NCBI RefSeq assembly: GCF_000799075.1 | Contig: NZ_JTLI01000002.1 | Location: 1 to 64,000, forward strand | DNA from: Cetobacterium sp. ZOR0034 | Lineage (GTDB): Bacteria; Fusobacteriota; Fusobacteriia; Fusobacteriales; Fusobacteriaceae | Direction of reading: 5' to 3' | DNA: 64,000 nucleotides | Shown here: positions 16,262-26,144 of the stretch, piece by piece | Layout: every line of letters begins with the position of its first letter | How positions within the stretch are numbered: the stretch's first letter is position 1 | Notes under the pieces: generated by a model | What the model saw: the letters and a program-made list of their open reading frames with translations, nothing else | The model's database searches: none | What the model was told of the DNA's origin: nothing | Translations under genes and position numbers: made by a program

Positions 16262-18868
16262 TTATAATGAACTTGCTAAAATCTCCTTAATTGCAGCTAA
16301 AGCTTCTTTAACTTTTGCTCCATTTTTTCCTCCAGCTTGTGCGAAGTCAGGTCTTCCTCCACCATTTCCTTCAGCTATCTTAGCAGCTTCTCTTACTAAA
16401 TCTCCAGCTTTTACTTTTCCAATTAAATCTTTTGTTACTCCAATTGCGAATATAGCTTTATCATTATTTGATCCTAAAGCAATTACACAACTTCCTAATT
16501 TATCTTTTGCTTTATCAACGATTTCTCTTAATGAATCAGCTTCTTTATCTGTGAAGTCTTGTACTAAAACTTTAACTCCGTTTATCTCTTCAACTTGATC
16601 AAATAGAGAGTTTGCTTCAAATGTTGCCACTTTAGCTTTTAAAGTTTCAACTTCTTTCGCTAAATCTCTTACTTCTTCAACAACTTTTTCAGATCTCTCT
16701 TCAACTTTGTTTACATCCGTTTTTAAATTTTTAGCTACTCTTTTCATTGTTTTTTCCATCTCTAAAATAGCTAAGTAAGCTTTATAACTTGTTTGAGCTT
16801 CTATTCTTCTTACTCCAGCAGCTACTCCAGCTTCTGAAACTATTTTAAATATACCAATTTTACTGATATTATTTATATGTGTTCCACCACAAAGTTCCAT
16901 CGAATAGTCTCCAATAGTTACAACTCTAACTTCATCTCCATATTTATCTCCGAATAAAGCTGTCGCTCCTTTAGCTTTAGCATCATCCATAGACATTACA
17001 TCTGCATTTACAGCTGTTGCCATAAAGATTCTTTCGTTTACAGCTTTCTCTACTTTTTCTAACTCTTCAACTGTTAATCCTTCATAGTGATTGAAGTCAA
17101 ATCTTAATCTATCTGCTCCACAAGATGATCCAGCTTGTTGAACATGAGTTCCTAATACATCTTTTAAAGCTTGATGTAATAAGTGAGTTGCAGTATGATT
17201 TTTAGCTACTTCCTCTCTTCTTACTGGATCTACAGTTAAGTTTAGTAAAGTTCCCTCTACTAACTCTTCCATTCCACTTTCAATTTCAACAATATGAGTA
17301 TATATCTCTTTTTGCTTTTGAACATCTAAAACTTTAGCTACTAAGTTTTCTCCTTCTACGATTCCGTGGTCAGCTTCTTGTCCTCCCGACTCAGCATAGA
17401 ACGGAGTTTGATCGAATATTAAAGCATATCTATTATCCTCTAAAGCTCTTACGCTTAAAAGAGTTGCAGCAGTCATTAAATCACAATATCCAGTAAACTC
17501 TGTTTTACCGTGCTTGTCGTAGAACTCCTCTATAAAGCTATCTTGCCCTTTTTCCATTACAACAGTTCTAGATGATCTAGCTTTTTCTCTTTGCTCCTCC
17601 ATCTTTTCTACGAACTCTTCATTTGAAACCTCTATACCATTTTCCTCACAAATCTCTTCTGTCAGTTCATATGGGAATCCATAAGTATCATAAAGTTTAA
17701 ATGTGATATCTCCAGAAAGTTTTGTTTCACCTTTAGCTTTTACTGAATTTATTTCATTTGTTACTAATTGCATTCCTTGATCCAGAGTATTAGAGAATTT
17801 TTCCTCTTCTATTTTTACAACTTTTTTGATGTGTTCAATATTTTTTCTTAACTCTGGGTATGCTTCTTCCATTATTTCAACAACTTTATCTACCATCTCA
17901 TACATAAATAACTCTTTTCTTCCTAAAAGTCTTCCATGTCTTACGGCTCTTCTTAAGATTCTTCTTAAAACATATCCTCTTCCTTCGTTAGATGGAATTA
18001 CTCCGTCATTTACTAAAAATGTTACAGCTCTTGAATGATCTGTTATTACCTTTAGTGAGAAATCTTTTTCAGGTGCTACACCATATTGTGTATTAGTTAA
18101 TCTTCCTGCTTCTTCAACAATTGGGAATAATAAATCTGTTTCAAAGTTATTAGATTTACCTTGAACCATTGCAGCTACTCTTTCTAATCCTGCACCAGTA
18201 TCTATATTCTTTTTTGGTAATGGTTGTAATGAACCATCTTCCATTCTATTCCACTCTGTGAATACTAAGTTCCATATTTCAATAAATCTGTTATCTGTTC
18301 CTTCATCACCTAGTTTAGAGTTTTCATCTCCTCCATAAGCTGATCCTAAGTCAACATGTATTTCTGAACATGGTCCACAAGAACCTGTAGGTCCTGCTGC
18401 CCACCAGTTCTCTGACTCTCCCATTCTTACTATTCTTTCTTTAGGGAAATTACATTTTTCAATCCAAATTTGCTCAGCTTCATCATCTGTTGTGAAAACT
18501 GAAACCCATAATTTATCCTTCTCTAATTTTAGCACTTCAGTTATAAACTCCCAAGACCAAATTATAGCTTCCTCTCTAAAGTAATCTCCAAATGAGAAGT
18601 TTCCTAACATTTCGAAGAATGTATGGTGTCTAGCTGTTCTTCCAACATTTTCTAAGTCATTAGTTCTGATACATTTTTGATAAGTTGTTACTCTTGGAGT
18701 TGGGGCTTCTTTTTGTCCTAAGAAATAAGGTTTAAACGGTACCATCCCTGCAACTGTTAATAAAAGAGTTGGATCATCAGGAATAAGTGATGCACTTTCA
18801 AAGTGCTTATGAGCTTTTTCTTCAAAAAACTTTATAAATTTACTTCTAATTTGATTACCTGTTAACAT
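16262..18868 (-). CDS. alaS: Alanyl-tRNA synthetase
   Basis: An 868-residue class II synthetase that charges tRNA-Ala. The catalytic domain is at the N-terminus (MLTGNQIRSKFIKFFEEKAH, then TYQKCIRTNDLENVG and the motif 3 region). The editing domain carries the zinc motifs HTATHLLHQAL and CGGTHINN, which remove mischarged serine and glycine. A coiled-coil region (about 700-770) and the C-Ala domain with NGGGRPDFAQAGG follow. The length is normal (E. coli 876). It is encoded between lptB and ruvX in the close-packed block. Confidence 0.98.
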   Translation of the reverse strand: MLTGNQIRSKFIKFFEEKAHKHFESASLIPDDPTLLLTVAGMVPFKPYFLGQKEAPTPRVTTYQKCIRTNDLENVGRTARHHTFFEMLGNFSFGDYFREEAIIWSWEFITEVLKLEKDKLWVSVFTTDDEAEQIWIEKCNFPKERIVRMGESENWWAAGPTGSCGPCSEIHVDLGSAYGGDENSKLGDEGTDNRFIEIWNLVFTEWNRMEDGSLQPLPKKNIDTGAGLERVAAMVQGKSNNFETDLLFPIVEEAGRLTNTQYGVAPEKDFSLKVITDHSRAVTFLVNDGVIPSNEGRGYVLRRILRRAVRHGRLLGRKELFMYEMVDKVVEIMEEAYPELRKNIEHIKKVVKIEEEKFSNTLDQGMQLVTNEINSVKAKGETKLSGDITFKLYDTYGFPYELTEEICEENGIEVSNEEFVEKMEEQREKARSSRTVVMEKGQDSFIEEFYDKHGKTEFTGYCDLMTAATLLSVRALEDNRYALIFDQTPFYAESGGQEADHGIVEGENLVAKVLDVQKQKEIYTHIVEIESGMEELVEGTLLNLTVDPVRREEVAKNHTATHLLHQALKDVLGTHVQQAGSSCGADRLRFDFNHYEGLTVEELEKVEKAVNERIFMATAVNADVMSMDDAKAKGATALFGDKYGDEVRVVTIGDYSMELCGGTHINNISKIGIFKIVSEAGVAAGVRRIEAQTSYKAYLAILEMEKTMKRVAKNLKTDVNKVEERSEKVVEEVRDLAKEVETLKAKVATFEANSLFDQVEEINGVKVLVQDFTDKEADSLREIVDKAKDKLGSCVIALGSNNDKAIFAIGVTKDLIGKVKAGDLVREAAKIAEGNGGGRPDFAQAGGKNGAKVKEALAAIKEILASSL

Positions 18869-18906
18869 GTTTTTGTTTCCTCCGCTATATTTTTAAAAAT
18901 TTTTAT

Positions 18907-19632
18907 TTAATCTAATTTAAAGTTTTCTCCTAAATATACCTTTTTAGCCATTTCATTATTAGCTATCTCTTCTGGAGTTCCACTTATTAAAACTTTTCCA
19001 TTAGCCATTATATAAGCTTTTTCTGTAATAGACAACGTCTCTCTAACCGAGTGATCCGTTATCAATATTCCCAATCCTCTTTGCTTTAAATACCTAATGA
19101 TTTGTTGAATGTCCTCAACAGCTATTGGGTCTACCCCTGCAAATGGTTCATCCAATAGAATAAAATCTGGGTCGTTTGCTATTGTTCTAGCTATTTCAAC
19201 CCTTCTTCTCTCTCCTCCAGAAAGAGAATATCCCATTGATTTTGCTACATGAGTAAGTTTGAACTCCTCTAAAAGTTCTGTCATTTTTTTCATCTGTTCA
19301 GCTTTAGGTAAACCTTTCATCTCTAATATAGCTAATATATTATCTTCAACTGATAGATTTCTAAAAATTGACGGTTCTTGGGCTAAGTATCCAATTCCCA
19401 TATCAGCTCTTTTATACATCGGATAATCTGTTATATCCACTTCATTTATAAAAACTTCACCCTTTTCAGGTTTTACAATACCGGTTATCATGTAAAATGT
19501 TGTTGTTTTTCCAGCTCCGTTTGGTCCTAGAAGTCCTACAATTTCACCTTTTTTTACTTCTAAACTCACTTCATTAACAACTTTTCTCTTTTTATAACTT
19601 TTACATAATCCTTGAGCAACTATACTTCTCAT
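18907..19632 (-). CDS. lptB: LPS export ABC transporter ATP-binding protein LptB
   Basis: A 241-residue ABC ATPase. It has Walker A GPNGAGKTT (34-42), the Q-loop segment YLAQEPSIFRNLSV, the signature LSGGERRRVEIAR and Walker B FILLDEPFAGVDPI, all very close to LptB. The dimer drives LptFG to extract LPS. Nine bases separate it from the bridge protein gene upstream, and lptF and lptG lie about 8 kb downstream in the same block, supporting LptB rather than a branched-chain amino-acid transporter ATPase. Confidence 0.95.
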   Translation of the reverse strand: MRSIVAQGLCKSYKKRKVVNEVSLEVKKGEIVGLLGPNGAGKTTTFYMITGIVKPEKGEVFINEVDITDYPMYKRADMGIGYLAQEPSIFRNLSVEDNILAILEMKGLPKAEQMKKMTELLEEFKLTHVAKSMGYSLSGGERRRVEIARTIANDPDFILLDEPFAGVDPIAVEDIQQIIRYLKQRGLGILITDHSVRETLSITEKAYIMANGKVLISGTPEEIANNEMAKKVYLGENFKLD

Positions 19633-19641
19633 AGATTCTCC

Positions 19642-22398
19642 TTATTTTTTCATAATTTTGTTATATCCTGAATTTATTTGATTTTTATTAGTGATGCTTT
19701 TACTCTCGTTTGCTTTGTAATCAACAAATACATTTCCTCTAGCTTTAGCCTTGTTTGTTTTCATGTCATAGTCTACTTCGTCTGCAGTTATTATTGAATC
19801 ACCATCATCTACAAATACATCACCTCTTAACTCAGCTAAGTTTTCCTTATTTTTTAACTTAGCTTTTATCGATGTAGCATTTAAAGTTTTATCCTTATCT
19901 TTTCTAACGATAACAACTTTTCCAACTAGATCAATTACTTCAGTATTTAAATTCCCTGTCATCATATTTGAAGTTACAGTTGTTACAACTCCATTTTGAT
20001 CTTTCATGACAGCTTTTGTATTATCTTTTCCAAATACCAATTTTTTTTCTGGTTGTATCTCTAAATAATCTGAATACAGAGTTGTTCCCTCTTTTACAAT
20101 AACAGCATTCTTTCTAATTTCAACTCTTTGAATCTCATTTTTACCTTGAGCATTCTTTTTAAAATAAGCTCTTACAAAGTCTCCTTTGAAGTTAACTGGG
20201 ATACCATCTTGATAAATTACACCAGAAACATTCCCAATAAAATCTAAATTCATATTGTCCAAAGTCCCTTCAACCTTATCCCCTTTGAATTCTTCATTTA
20301 TTTTAGATTTTATAACTACATTATTTCCACTTAAGTGACTGCTTTTTTTATTCAACTCTCCACTACTCATAGTTATATTATAATCCATATATTGTATATT
20401 TACAGGAAGATTTGATTTAGCAATCTCTGTATTTTGATTATATTGTAAACGCTGTCCTTTTAAAGTAGATATGTCATCTTTAATCTCTGCATTCCCTTCA
20501 AGTATAAACTCTCCTTGAGAAACAAAGTACTTTATTATATCACTTTTTGAAGCATTCTTCACATCTTTTCCACTAAAATTTTCTCCAGTGAACAATTTTT
20601 TCTCAGTTTCATAGATACCGTTATACATTTTCCCATTACTTTTCTTTATTTTATCTTCAAATACAATCTCTCCAGGTATATAAATCTTTTGATCTTTTAT
20701 TTGATAATCTGCCGAATTTGCATTCGCTACAACATCTCCACTCGTCAAAATCAATTTATCTTTTATTTTTACAAACTCATTTTCCTTAAACTCTCCTGTT
20801 GTTGAAATAACCTTAGTATCACCTTTTTTATCAAAAGCTACTAAGTCTTTTTCAACTACACCGATTCCTGTTTTTTGATTAAATTCTAGATTAGTTCCTT
20901 GAACACTGTTATTTGTGCTAACATATTTAAATGCACCAAATGATTTGAATACTTCTGTAGTTAAATTATACTCACCTTTCAGGCCTTCAAAACTATCTTT
21001 TTCCGCTTTTCTTTTTAAAAGATATTTCTCAGGAAGGTATACAAACCCTTTTTTTCCTAAATAATCAACTTTTGAACTTTCAAAAATATATCTTTTATCT
21101 TCAAAATAGGCATCACCATCAACTAAATAGCTATCCTCATTTCTATCGAAATCAACTCTATCTCCTGAGGCAGATTGATTTTCTACTATATCTCTTATTG
21201 TCCCCTTTACTACATATCCTTTTCCTGTTAATTTATTATAAAAGAAACTTTCTCCCTTACTGTCATATTGTTCACTAAAATATGTGTATCCATCTTTTAA
21301 ATAAAGCTCGCCTGTAACTGTTTGATATTTTAAGTTTTTTGTTAAAATATTATTCGTTGGACTTGTATATTCTATATTTTTATCGGCTATTAGTTCAAGA
21401 TCTTTTGTATCAGTTGAGTATATCGCCATATCAGCCTTTAATTTACCACCATCTTTATCTGTCCCGTTTACATTTCCCTTCACTATTAACTTTTTAGTTA
21501 TTTTATTGTAGATACCATCATCACCTATAAAAGAGTATACTCCATTACTTCCTTTAATTTTTCCATTAAAGTTAATATTATCTCCTCCATCCGATGTTAT
21601 GCTTTCCATATCAATTTTATATCCATCTGCTAATATATAAACATTTTTGCTAATTTTAAAGGATTCTGTTTTATCGTTTAAAGTTAAATCTTCTCCATAT
21701 AGCTTTATTCCATTATAATCTAATTCGAAAGGATTTGAGCTAGTCAATAGATTTGTTTTCGTGTCATATTTTAATCCTTTAAAATTACCACTTAAAATAC
21801 CTGACCCATCTCCTAGATTACTTCCTGACAAAAATGCTTGTCCCTCTATATTCATTATTTTATCTTTATCATTATACTTTGCTTGCTGGGCTGACAATGT
21901 TATATTTTTTGTTTTAAAACTTACATCCCCTGATAAAGTCACATTCTCCATTTTTAAATCACTTTTAAAATTTTGACCTGAAACCTCTATCCCTTCCTCT
22001 TTATTGATTGCAGTTACACCTATTGTTGACTCAATCTCTCCATTTGCTTTTGTATATTTTGCTTCTTGAGTTTCAAATTCCCAACCATTTAAACTTTTTC
22101 CTAAAATATTAGATTTTAATAAAAGGTTTTTTCCGGCATCTAAAATCGCATTATCTCCTGTTAAAACCATTCCATCTAAAACTGCTTTTGCTTTTTCAAA
22201 TGTTGTTTCATTTTTCCCTATAAAGTCTTTTTGTTTATCAGCTTCTATATGATATCCCTCTGTATCATATATTGCTCCTGTCGTTTCAACAATTTCCTCT
22301 TTTTTCTCTATTTTTTTCTCATCACCAAAATAATTGAAATATCCCAAAACCAATGCTGCTGCTATAACAATTCTATAAGTCAACTTCTTCTTATCCAT
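19642..22398 (-). CDS. Giant LptC/LptA (OstA-like) periplasmic LPS-bridge protein
   Basis: A 918-residue protein with an N-terminal membrane anchor (residues 8-23), then a very long beta-rich region made of repeated OstA-type units of the form DxxxYxxxxxxxxxxGNV. Examples are ATKYTKANGEIEST-like repeats early on, and at the C-terminus TTLYSDYLEIQPEKKLVFG, MTGNLNTEVIDLVGKVVIV and ITADEVDYDMKTNKAKARGNV, which resemble LptA. E. coli LptC and LptA are about 190 residues each, so this single chain is nearly five times as long and could span the periplasm without separate LptA oligomers. It is encoded directly upstream of lptB. The role in LPS transport is inferred from context and repeats. Confidence 0.8.
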   Translation of the reverse strand: MDKKKLTYRIVIAAALVLGYFNYFGDEKKIEKKEEIVETTGAIYDTEGYHIEADKQKDFIGKNETTFEKAKAVLDGMVLTGDNAILDAGKNLLLKSNILGKSLNGWEFETQEAKYTKANGEIESTIGVTAINKEEGIEVSGQNFKSDLKMENVTLSGDVSFKTKNITLSAQQAKYNDKDKIMNIEGQAFLSGSNLGDGSGILSGNFKGLKYDTKTNLLTSSNPFELDYNGIKLYGEDLTLNDKTESFKISKNVYILADGYKIDMESITSDGGDNINFNGKIKGSNGVYSFIGDDGIYNKITKKLIVKGNVNGTDKDGGKLKADMAIYSTDTKDLELIADKNIEYTSPTNNILTKNLKYQTVTGELYLKDGYTYFSEQYDSKGESFFYNKLTGKGYVVKGTIRDIVENQSASGDRVDFDRNEDSYLVDGDAYFEDKRYIFESSKVDYLGKKGFVYLPEKYLLKRKAEKDSFEGLKGEYNLTTEVFKSFGAFKYVSTNNSVQGTNLEFNQKTGIGVVEKDLVAFDKKGDTKVISTTGEFKENEFVKIKDKLILTSGDVVANANSADYQIKDQKIYIPGEIVFEDKIKKSNGKMYNGIYETEKKLFTGENFSGKDVKNASKSDIIKYFVSQGEFILEGNAEIKDDISTLKGQRLQYNQNTEIAKSNLPVNIQYMDYNITMSSGELNKKSSHLSGNNVVIKSKINEEFKGDKVEGTLDNMNLDFIGNVSGVIYQDGIPVNFKGDFVRAYFKKNAQGKNEIQRVEIRKNAVIVKEGTTLYSDYLEIQPEKKLVFGKDNTKAVMKDQNGVVTTVTSNMMTGNLNTEVIDLVGKVVIVRKDKDKTLNATSIKAKLKNKENLAELRGDVFVDDGDSIITADEVDYDMKTNKAKARGNVFVDYKANESKSITNKNQINSGYNKIMKK

Positions 22399-22406
22399 AC
22401 TGCCTC

Positions 22407-25031
22407 CTAGTTTAAGATACGTTTTAATTCATTTAACTTTAAAAAGGCGTCTAAAGGTGTCATTTTATCTAATTCAACCTCTTTTAAAAGACGTAAAACT
22501 ATTTTTTCCTCATTTTCTAATTGTACAATATTTTCTTCCACTTTTTTTACAGGTTCCTCTTTTACTTCCGCTTCAAAATCTCCAAATAATATCAATTGCT
22601 CTTTTTTTACTTTTTTCTCTATAATCATTTTTCTATTTTCTAAAACTTTTAGCATCTCTTTTGCTCTATCCAAAATCTCTTTTGGAAGTCCTGCTAATCT
22701 TGCAACTTCGATTCCATAAGATTTATCTGCTCCACCTTTTACAATCTCTCTTAAAAAGGTAATCTCTTTTTCATCCTCTTTTACTTCGATTCTAAAGTTT
22801 GCTGATTTATTTAACTTTGATTCTAGCTGAGTCAATTCATGATAATGCGTTGCAAATATAGTTTTTGCTTCTATATTATCGTGGATATACTCTGTTATAG
22901 CCGTAGCTATAGAAATTCCATCAAATGTTGATGTCCCTCTTCCTATCTCATCTAAAATTATAAATGAATTTTTTGTTGAACTATTTACAATATTCGCAAC
23001 CTCACTCATCTCTAACATAAACGTCGATTGACCAGTTACTAAATCGTCGCTAGCTCCAATTCTTGTAAATATTTTATCCACTATCCCTATTCTAGCATAT
23101 TCTGCAGGAACATAACACCCCATATGTGCCATAATTAAAATTAGTGCTACTTGCTTCATATATGTCGATTTTCCAGACATATTTGGTCCTGTTAAAATTA
23201 TTAGATTCTTATCATCATTTAAAACAATACTGTTCTTTATAAAGTTTTCTCTTCCAACTAATTGCTCAACAATCGGATGTCTTCCACCTATAATTTCTAA
23301 CTCTCCATCTTTAGTTATTTCCGGCTTAACATATCCATTCTTAGTTGCAATATGAGCAAAGTTTGAAATAACATCTAAATATGCAATCTTATACGCTAAC
23401 TCGTGAAGAATTTTTCTGAATACTTTTATCTCTTCCGAAATCTCTTTAAATAATAAATACTCTAAGTTTTCAATCTTATCTTTCGCATTTAACACTTTCT
23501 CTTCATAAACTTTCAAATCTTCTACAATATATCTTTCTGCATTTGCTAACGTCTGCTTTCTTATATAATCATCAGGTACTAAATGAATATTAGCTTTTGT
23601 AATCTCTATGAAGTAACCAAAAACTTTATTATATTTTATTTTTAATCCTTTAATACCCGTTCTATCTCTTTCTCTATTTTCAATCTCTAAAATCGTATCT
23701 TTTCCATTATTAGAAATATTATGTAGTTCATCTAAATCTGAATTATAACCTTCTCTAATCATTCCTCCCTCTCTAACAGAGAACGGAACCTCATCTTTTA
23801 TCGATCTTTCAATCAAGTTATATATTTTTACTAATTCATCTAAAGCTATTTCAAAAATCGGAGCGCCTTTCAATACCTTGTATATATCTAAACTATTTAT
23901 AATAGATTTTTTCAAAGCCACTAAATCTCTTGCATTTTCATTTCCTAAAACTAACTTACCTATTATTCTTTCTATATCATATATATCTTTAAGTCTATCT
24001 CTAACTTCCTCTCTCAAAAGAACATTTTCATAGAAAAAATCAATATCATTTTGTCTTTCTAATATTATCTCTTCAGAAATCGATGGATTTTTCAAAAAAT
24101 GTTTTAACAGTCTACTTCCCATTGAACTCTTGCATCCATCTAAAACCCATTGTAAAGTACCTAAAACACCATTTTCTCTAGTAGAAGCTACAATATCTAA
24201 ATTTCTTTGAGTTGTTAAATTCAGTTCCATTATATCTTCACTACCAGTATATACTATTTTATCTACTGGAATATCATTTCCTTTTTGTAACTCCAAAACA
24301 TAATCTAGCACCATCGCAGCTGCTTCAACAGCTATAATTTTTCCATTCAAGTCAAAACTATCTAAAGAAATCACTTTAAAGTACTCTTTTAAATATTCTT
24401 CACTCTTTTTTATTTTTAAACATGGACTAATATTTATTTTATTTAATTGAGCAAATTGCTTCAACTCTTTTTCTAGTTCAGGATATGAAACTTCATCAAT
24501 TAAAACCTCTCTTGGAGAAACCTTATTTATTTCGCCCAATATTTTATATATGTAGTCTTCGGTTCTAGGTTTTTCTGTCGCTATAAATTCTCCCGTAGTT
24601 ATATCTATATATGTTAATCCTATACCATCTTTTTTCAAGACGATTCCCATTAAATAATTATTACTTTTTTCATCTAAATATTCTGTATCAATTATTGTTC
24701 CTGGAGTTATTACTCTAACCACTTCTCTTTTTACTAATCCCTTAGTTGCTTTTGGGTCTTCTACTTGCTCACAGATAGCTACCTTATATCCTTTGGCTAC
24801 AAGCTTTCCTATATACCCTGCCGATGAATGGTATGGGATTCCCGCTAAGGGAACCTCTATACCTTTCTCTTTGTTTCTACTTGTTAACGTTAATCCTAAT
24901 TCCTTTGACACTATTACTGCATCATTGAAGAACATTTCATAGAAATCACCTAATCTAAAAAATAAAATGCTATCTTGATTCTGTTCTTTTATCTCTTTAT
25001 ATTGAGCCATTAATGGCGTATCTGCTGACAA
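22407..25031 (-). CDS. mutS: DNA mismatch repair protein MutS
   Basis: An 874-residue protein of normal MutS length. The mismatch-binding domain starts PLMAQYKEIKEQNQDSILFFRLGDFYEMF, with the Phe-x-Glu wedge motif (FYEMF). The ATPase domain carries Walker A GPNMSGKSTYMKQVALI, DEIGRGTSTFDG as Walker B, and ATHYHELTQLE. A linker and the C-terminal region with LKEVELDKMTPLDAFLKLNELK (dimerisation/tetramer part) follow. No mutL is adjacent in the window. It lies 17 bases after the dihydrouridine synthase gene and nine before the Lpt bridge gene. Confidence 0.98.
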   Translation of the reverse strand: MSADTPLMAQYKEIKEQNQDSILFFRLGDFYEMFFNDAVIVSKELGLTLTSRNKEKGIEVPLAGIPYHSSAGYIGKLVAKGYKVAICEQVEDPKATKGLVKREVVRVITPGTIIDTEYLDEKSNNYLMGIVLKKDGIGLTYIDITTGEFIATEKPRTEDYIYKILGEINKVSPREVLIDEVSYPELEKELKQFAQLNKINISPCLKIKKSEEYLKEYFKVISLDSFDLNGKIIAVEAAAMVLDYVLELQKGNDIPVDKIVYTGSEDIMELNLTTQRNLDIVASTRENGVLGTLQWVLDGCKSSMGSRLLKHFLKNPSISEEIILERQNDIDFFYENVLLREEVRDRLKDIYDIERIIGKLVLGNENARDLVALKKSIINSLDIYKVLKGAPIFEIALDELVKIYNLIERSIKDEVPFSVREGGMIREGYNSDLDELHNISNNGKDTILEIENRERDRTGIKGLKIKYNKVFGYFIEITKANIHLVPDDYIRKQTLANAERYIVEDLKVYEEKVLNAKDKIENLEYLLFKEISEEIKVFRKILHELAYKIAYLDVISNFAHIATKNGYVKPEITKDGELEIIGGRHPIVEQLVGRENFIKNSIVLNDDKNLIILTGPNMSGKSTYMKQVALILIMAHMGCYVPAEYARIGIVDKIFTRIGASDDLVTGQSTFMLEMSEVANIVNSSTKNSFIILDEIGRGTSTFDGISIATAITEYIHDNIEAKTIFATHYHELTQLESKLNKSANFRIEVKEDEKEITFLREIVKGGADKSYGIEVARLAGLPKEILDRAKEMLKVLENRKMIIEKKVKKEQLILFGDFEAEVKEEPVKKVEENIVQLENEEKIVLRLLKEVELDKMTPLDAFLKLNELKRILN

Positions 25032-25048
25032 AAAATCACTTCTCCTTA

Positions 25049-25984
25049 TTATAAATTTTCCTTAGCTTTCTCTAATAGAGCTACTAACTCATCATAATTA
25101 TCTATCTGATTTATAGCCCCTTTCAATACAGCTCCATTTCTTATCCCTTTTAAGTACCAACACAGATGTTTTCTTAGTTCAAATAGAAATTTTTTATCAG
25201 GATTATCTAACTTGGCTTGAAGAGTATGTTTGATAGCCATATCTAATCTCATCTCTGGAGTTAAAACAGTTTGAACATCTCCAGTTTCAAATTTTTCTTT
25301 TATTTGCTTAATTAACCAAGGATTTCCACATATTCCTCTTGCCAACATTATTCCATCCACACCTGAATATTTTACTTTTTCATAGGCATCATCTGCAGTA
25401 AATATATCTCCATTTCCTATAACCTCTATATTTACACTTTCTTTAACCTCTTTAATCAGTTCCCAATCTGCAGTTCCACTATACATCTGTTCTCTTGTTC
25501 TTCCGTGTATAGTAATATGTTTACATCCCGCTTCTTCAGCTATTTGTCCTACCAATTTATGCTGTTTTAATCCTTTATAACCTACTCTTGTTTTTAATGA
25601 TAAATCAACATCATCAGCTATATTAGCTCTTATCTCACACAGGATTTTTTTTATATGATCTGGATCTTCTAAAAGAGCGGCTCCATATCCATTTTTTATT
25701 ATCTTATTTACTGGACAACCTGCATTCACATCTATATGTTTTACACCTAACTTCTCAGTTATATATTTTGCACTATGAACCATTTTATCAACATCTCTTC
25801 CAAATATTTGAACAGCCTCTCCCTCTCTTATTCTTAATATTTGATTCAATGTCTTTTCATTTTCCATCTCTAAGGCATTTATACTTACCATCTCCGTAAA
25901 CATAAGATCAGGTTTATATTCTTCTAAAATTCCTCTAAATGTATAATCTGTAACTCCCGCTAGTGGAGCAATATATATCTTCAT
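25049..25984 (-). CDS. tRNA-dihydrouridine synthase (DusB-like)
   Basis: About 311 residues, an FMN-binding TIM barrel that reduces uridines in tRNA to dihydrouridine. Motifs: IAPLAGVTDYTFR at the start, DVNAGCPVNKIIKNGYGAALL with the catalytic cysteine near residue 89, TIHGRTREQMYSG, IGNGDI and GIMLARGICGNPW. I use the ATG at 25984, which has GGAGG five bases upstream; the longer in-frame start lacks one. It begins the long minus-strand block behind a clear promoter. Confidence 0.93.
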   Translation of the reverse strand: MKIYIAPLAGVTDYTFRGILEEYKPDLMFTEMVSINALEMENEKTLNQILRIREGEAVQIFGRDVDKMVHSAKYITEKLGVKHIDVNAGCPVNKIIKNGYGAALLEDPDHIKKILCEIRANIADDVDLSLKTRVGYKGLKQHKLVGQIAEEAGCKHITIHGRTREQMYSGTADWELIKEVKESVNIEVIGNGDIFTADDAYEKVKYSGVDGIMLARGICGNPWLIKQIKEKFETGDVQTVLTPEMRLDMAIKHTLQAKLDNPDKKFLFELRKHLCWYLKGIRNGAVLKGAINQIDNYDELVALLEKAKENL

Positions 25985-26017
25985 TTTACCTCCAAAATAA
26001 CACATTGTTATCCAAAA

Positions 26018-26046
26018 ATTTTACCATATTTTCAAGAGTTTTTCAA
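26018..26046 (-). promoter_or_regulatory. Promoter of the dus-mutS-lpt block
   Basis: On the minus strand, TTGAAA (26046-26041) and TAAAAT (26023-26018) are 17 bp apart, 34 bases before the dus start codon. It is the clearest promoter for the long run of genes down to rluD. Internal promoters were not sought exhaustively. Confidence 0.65.
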
Positions 26047-26113
26047 TGTTAAATAGGTTCTAGAATTACTCTCCCTAACTCTTTTTATATATAAAAATTA
26101 TACCATAAAAATT

Positions 26114-26144
26114 AAAATACCCCAAAGATTTGGGGTATTTTTTA
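26114..26144. terminator. Terminator after tsaD
   Basis: AAAATACCCCAAA (26114-26126) pairs with TTTGGGGTATTTT (26129-26141). The stem overlaps the end of tsaD. T-rich tails on both strands allow termination either way. It isolates tsaD from the dus block. Confidence 0.85.
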
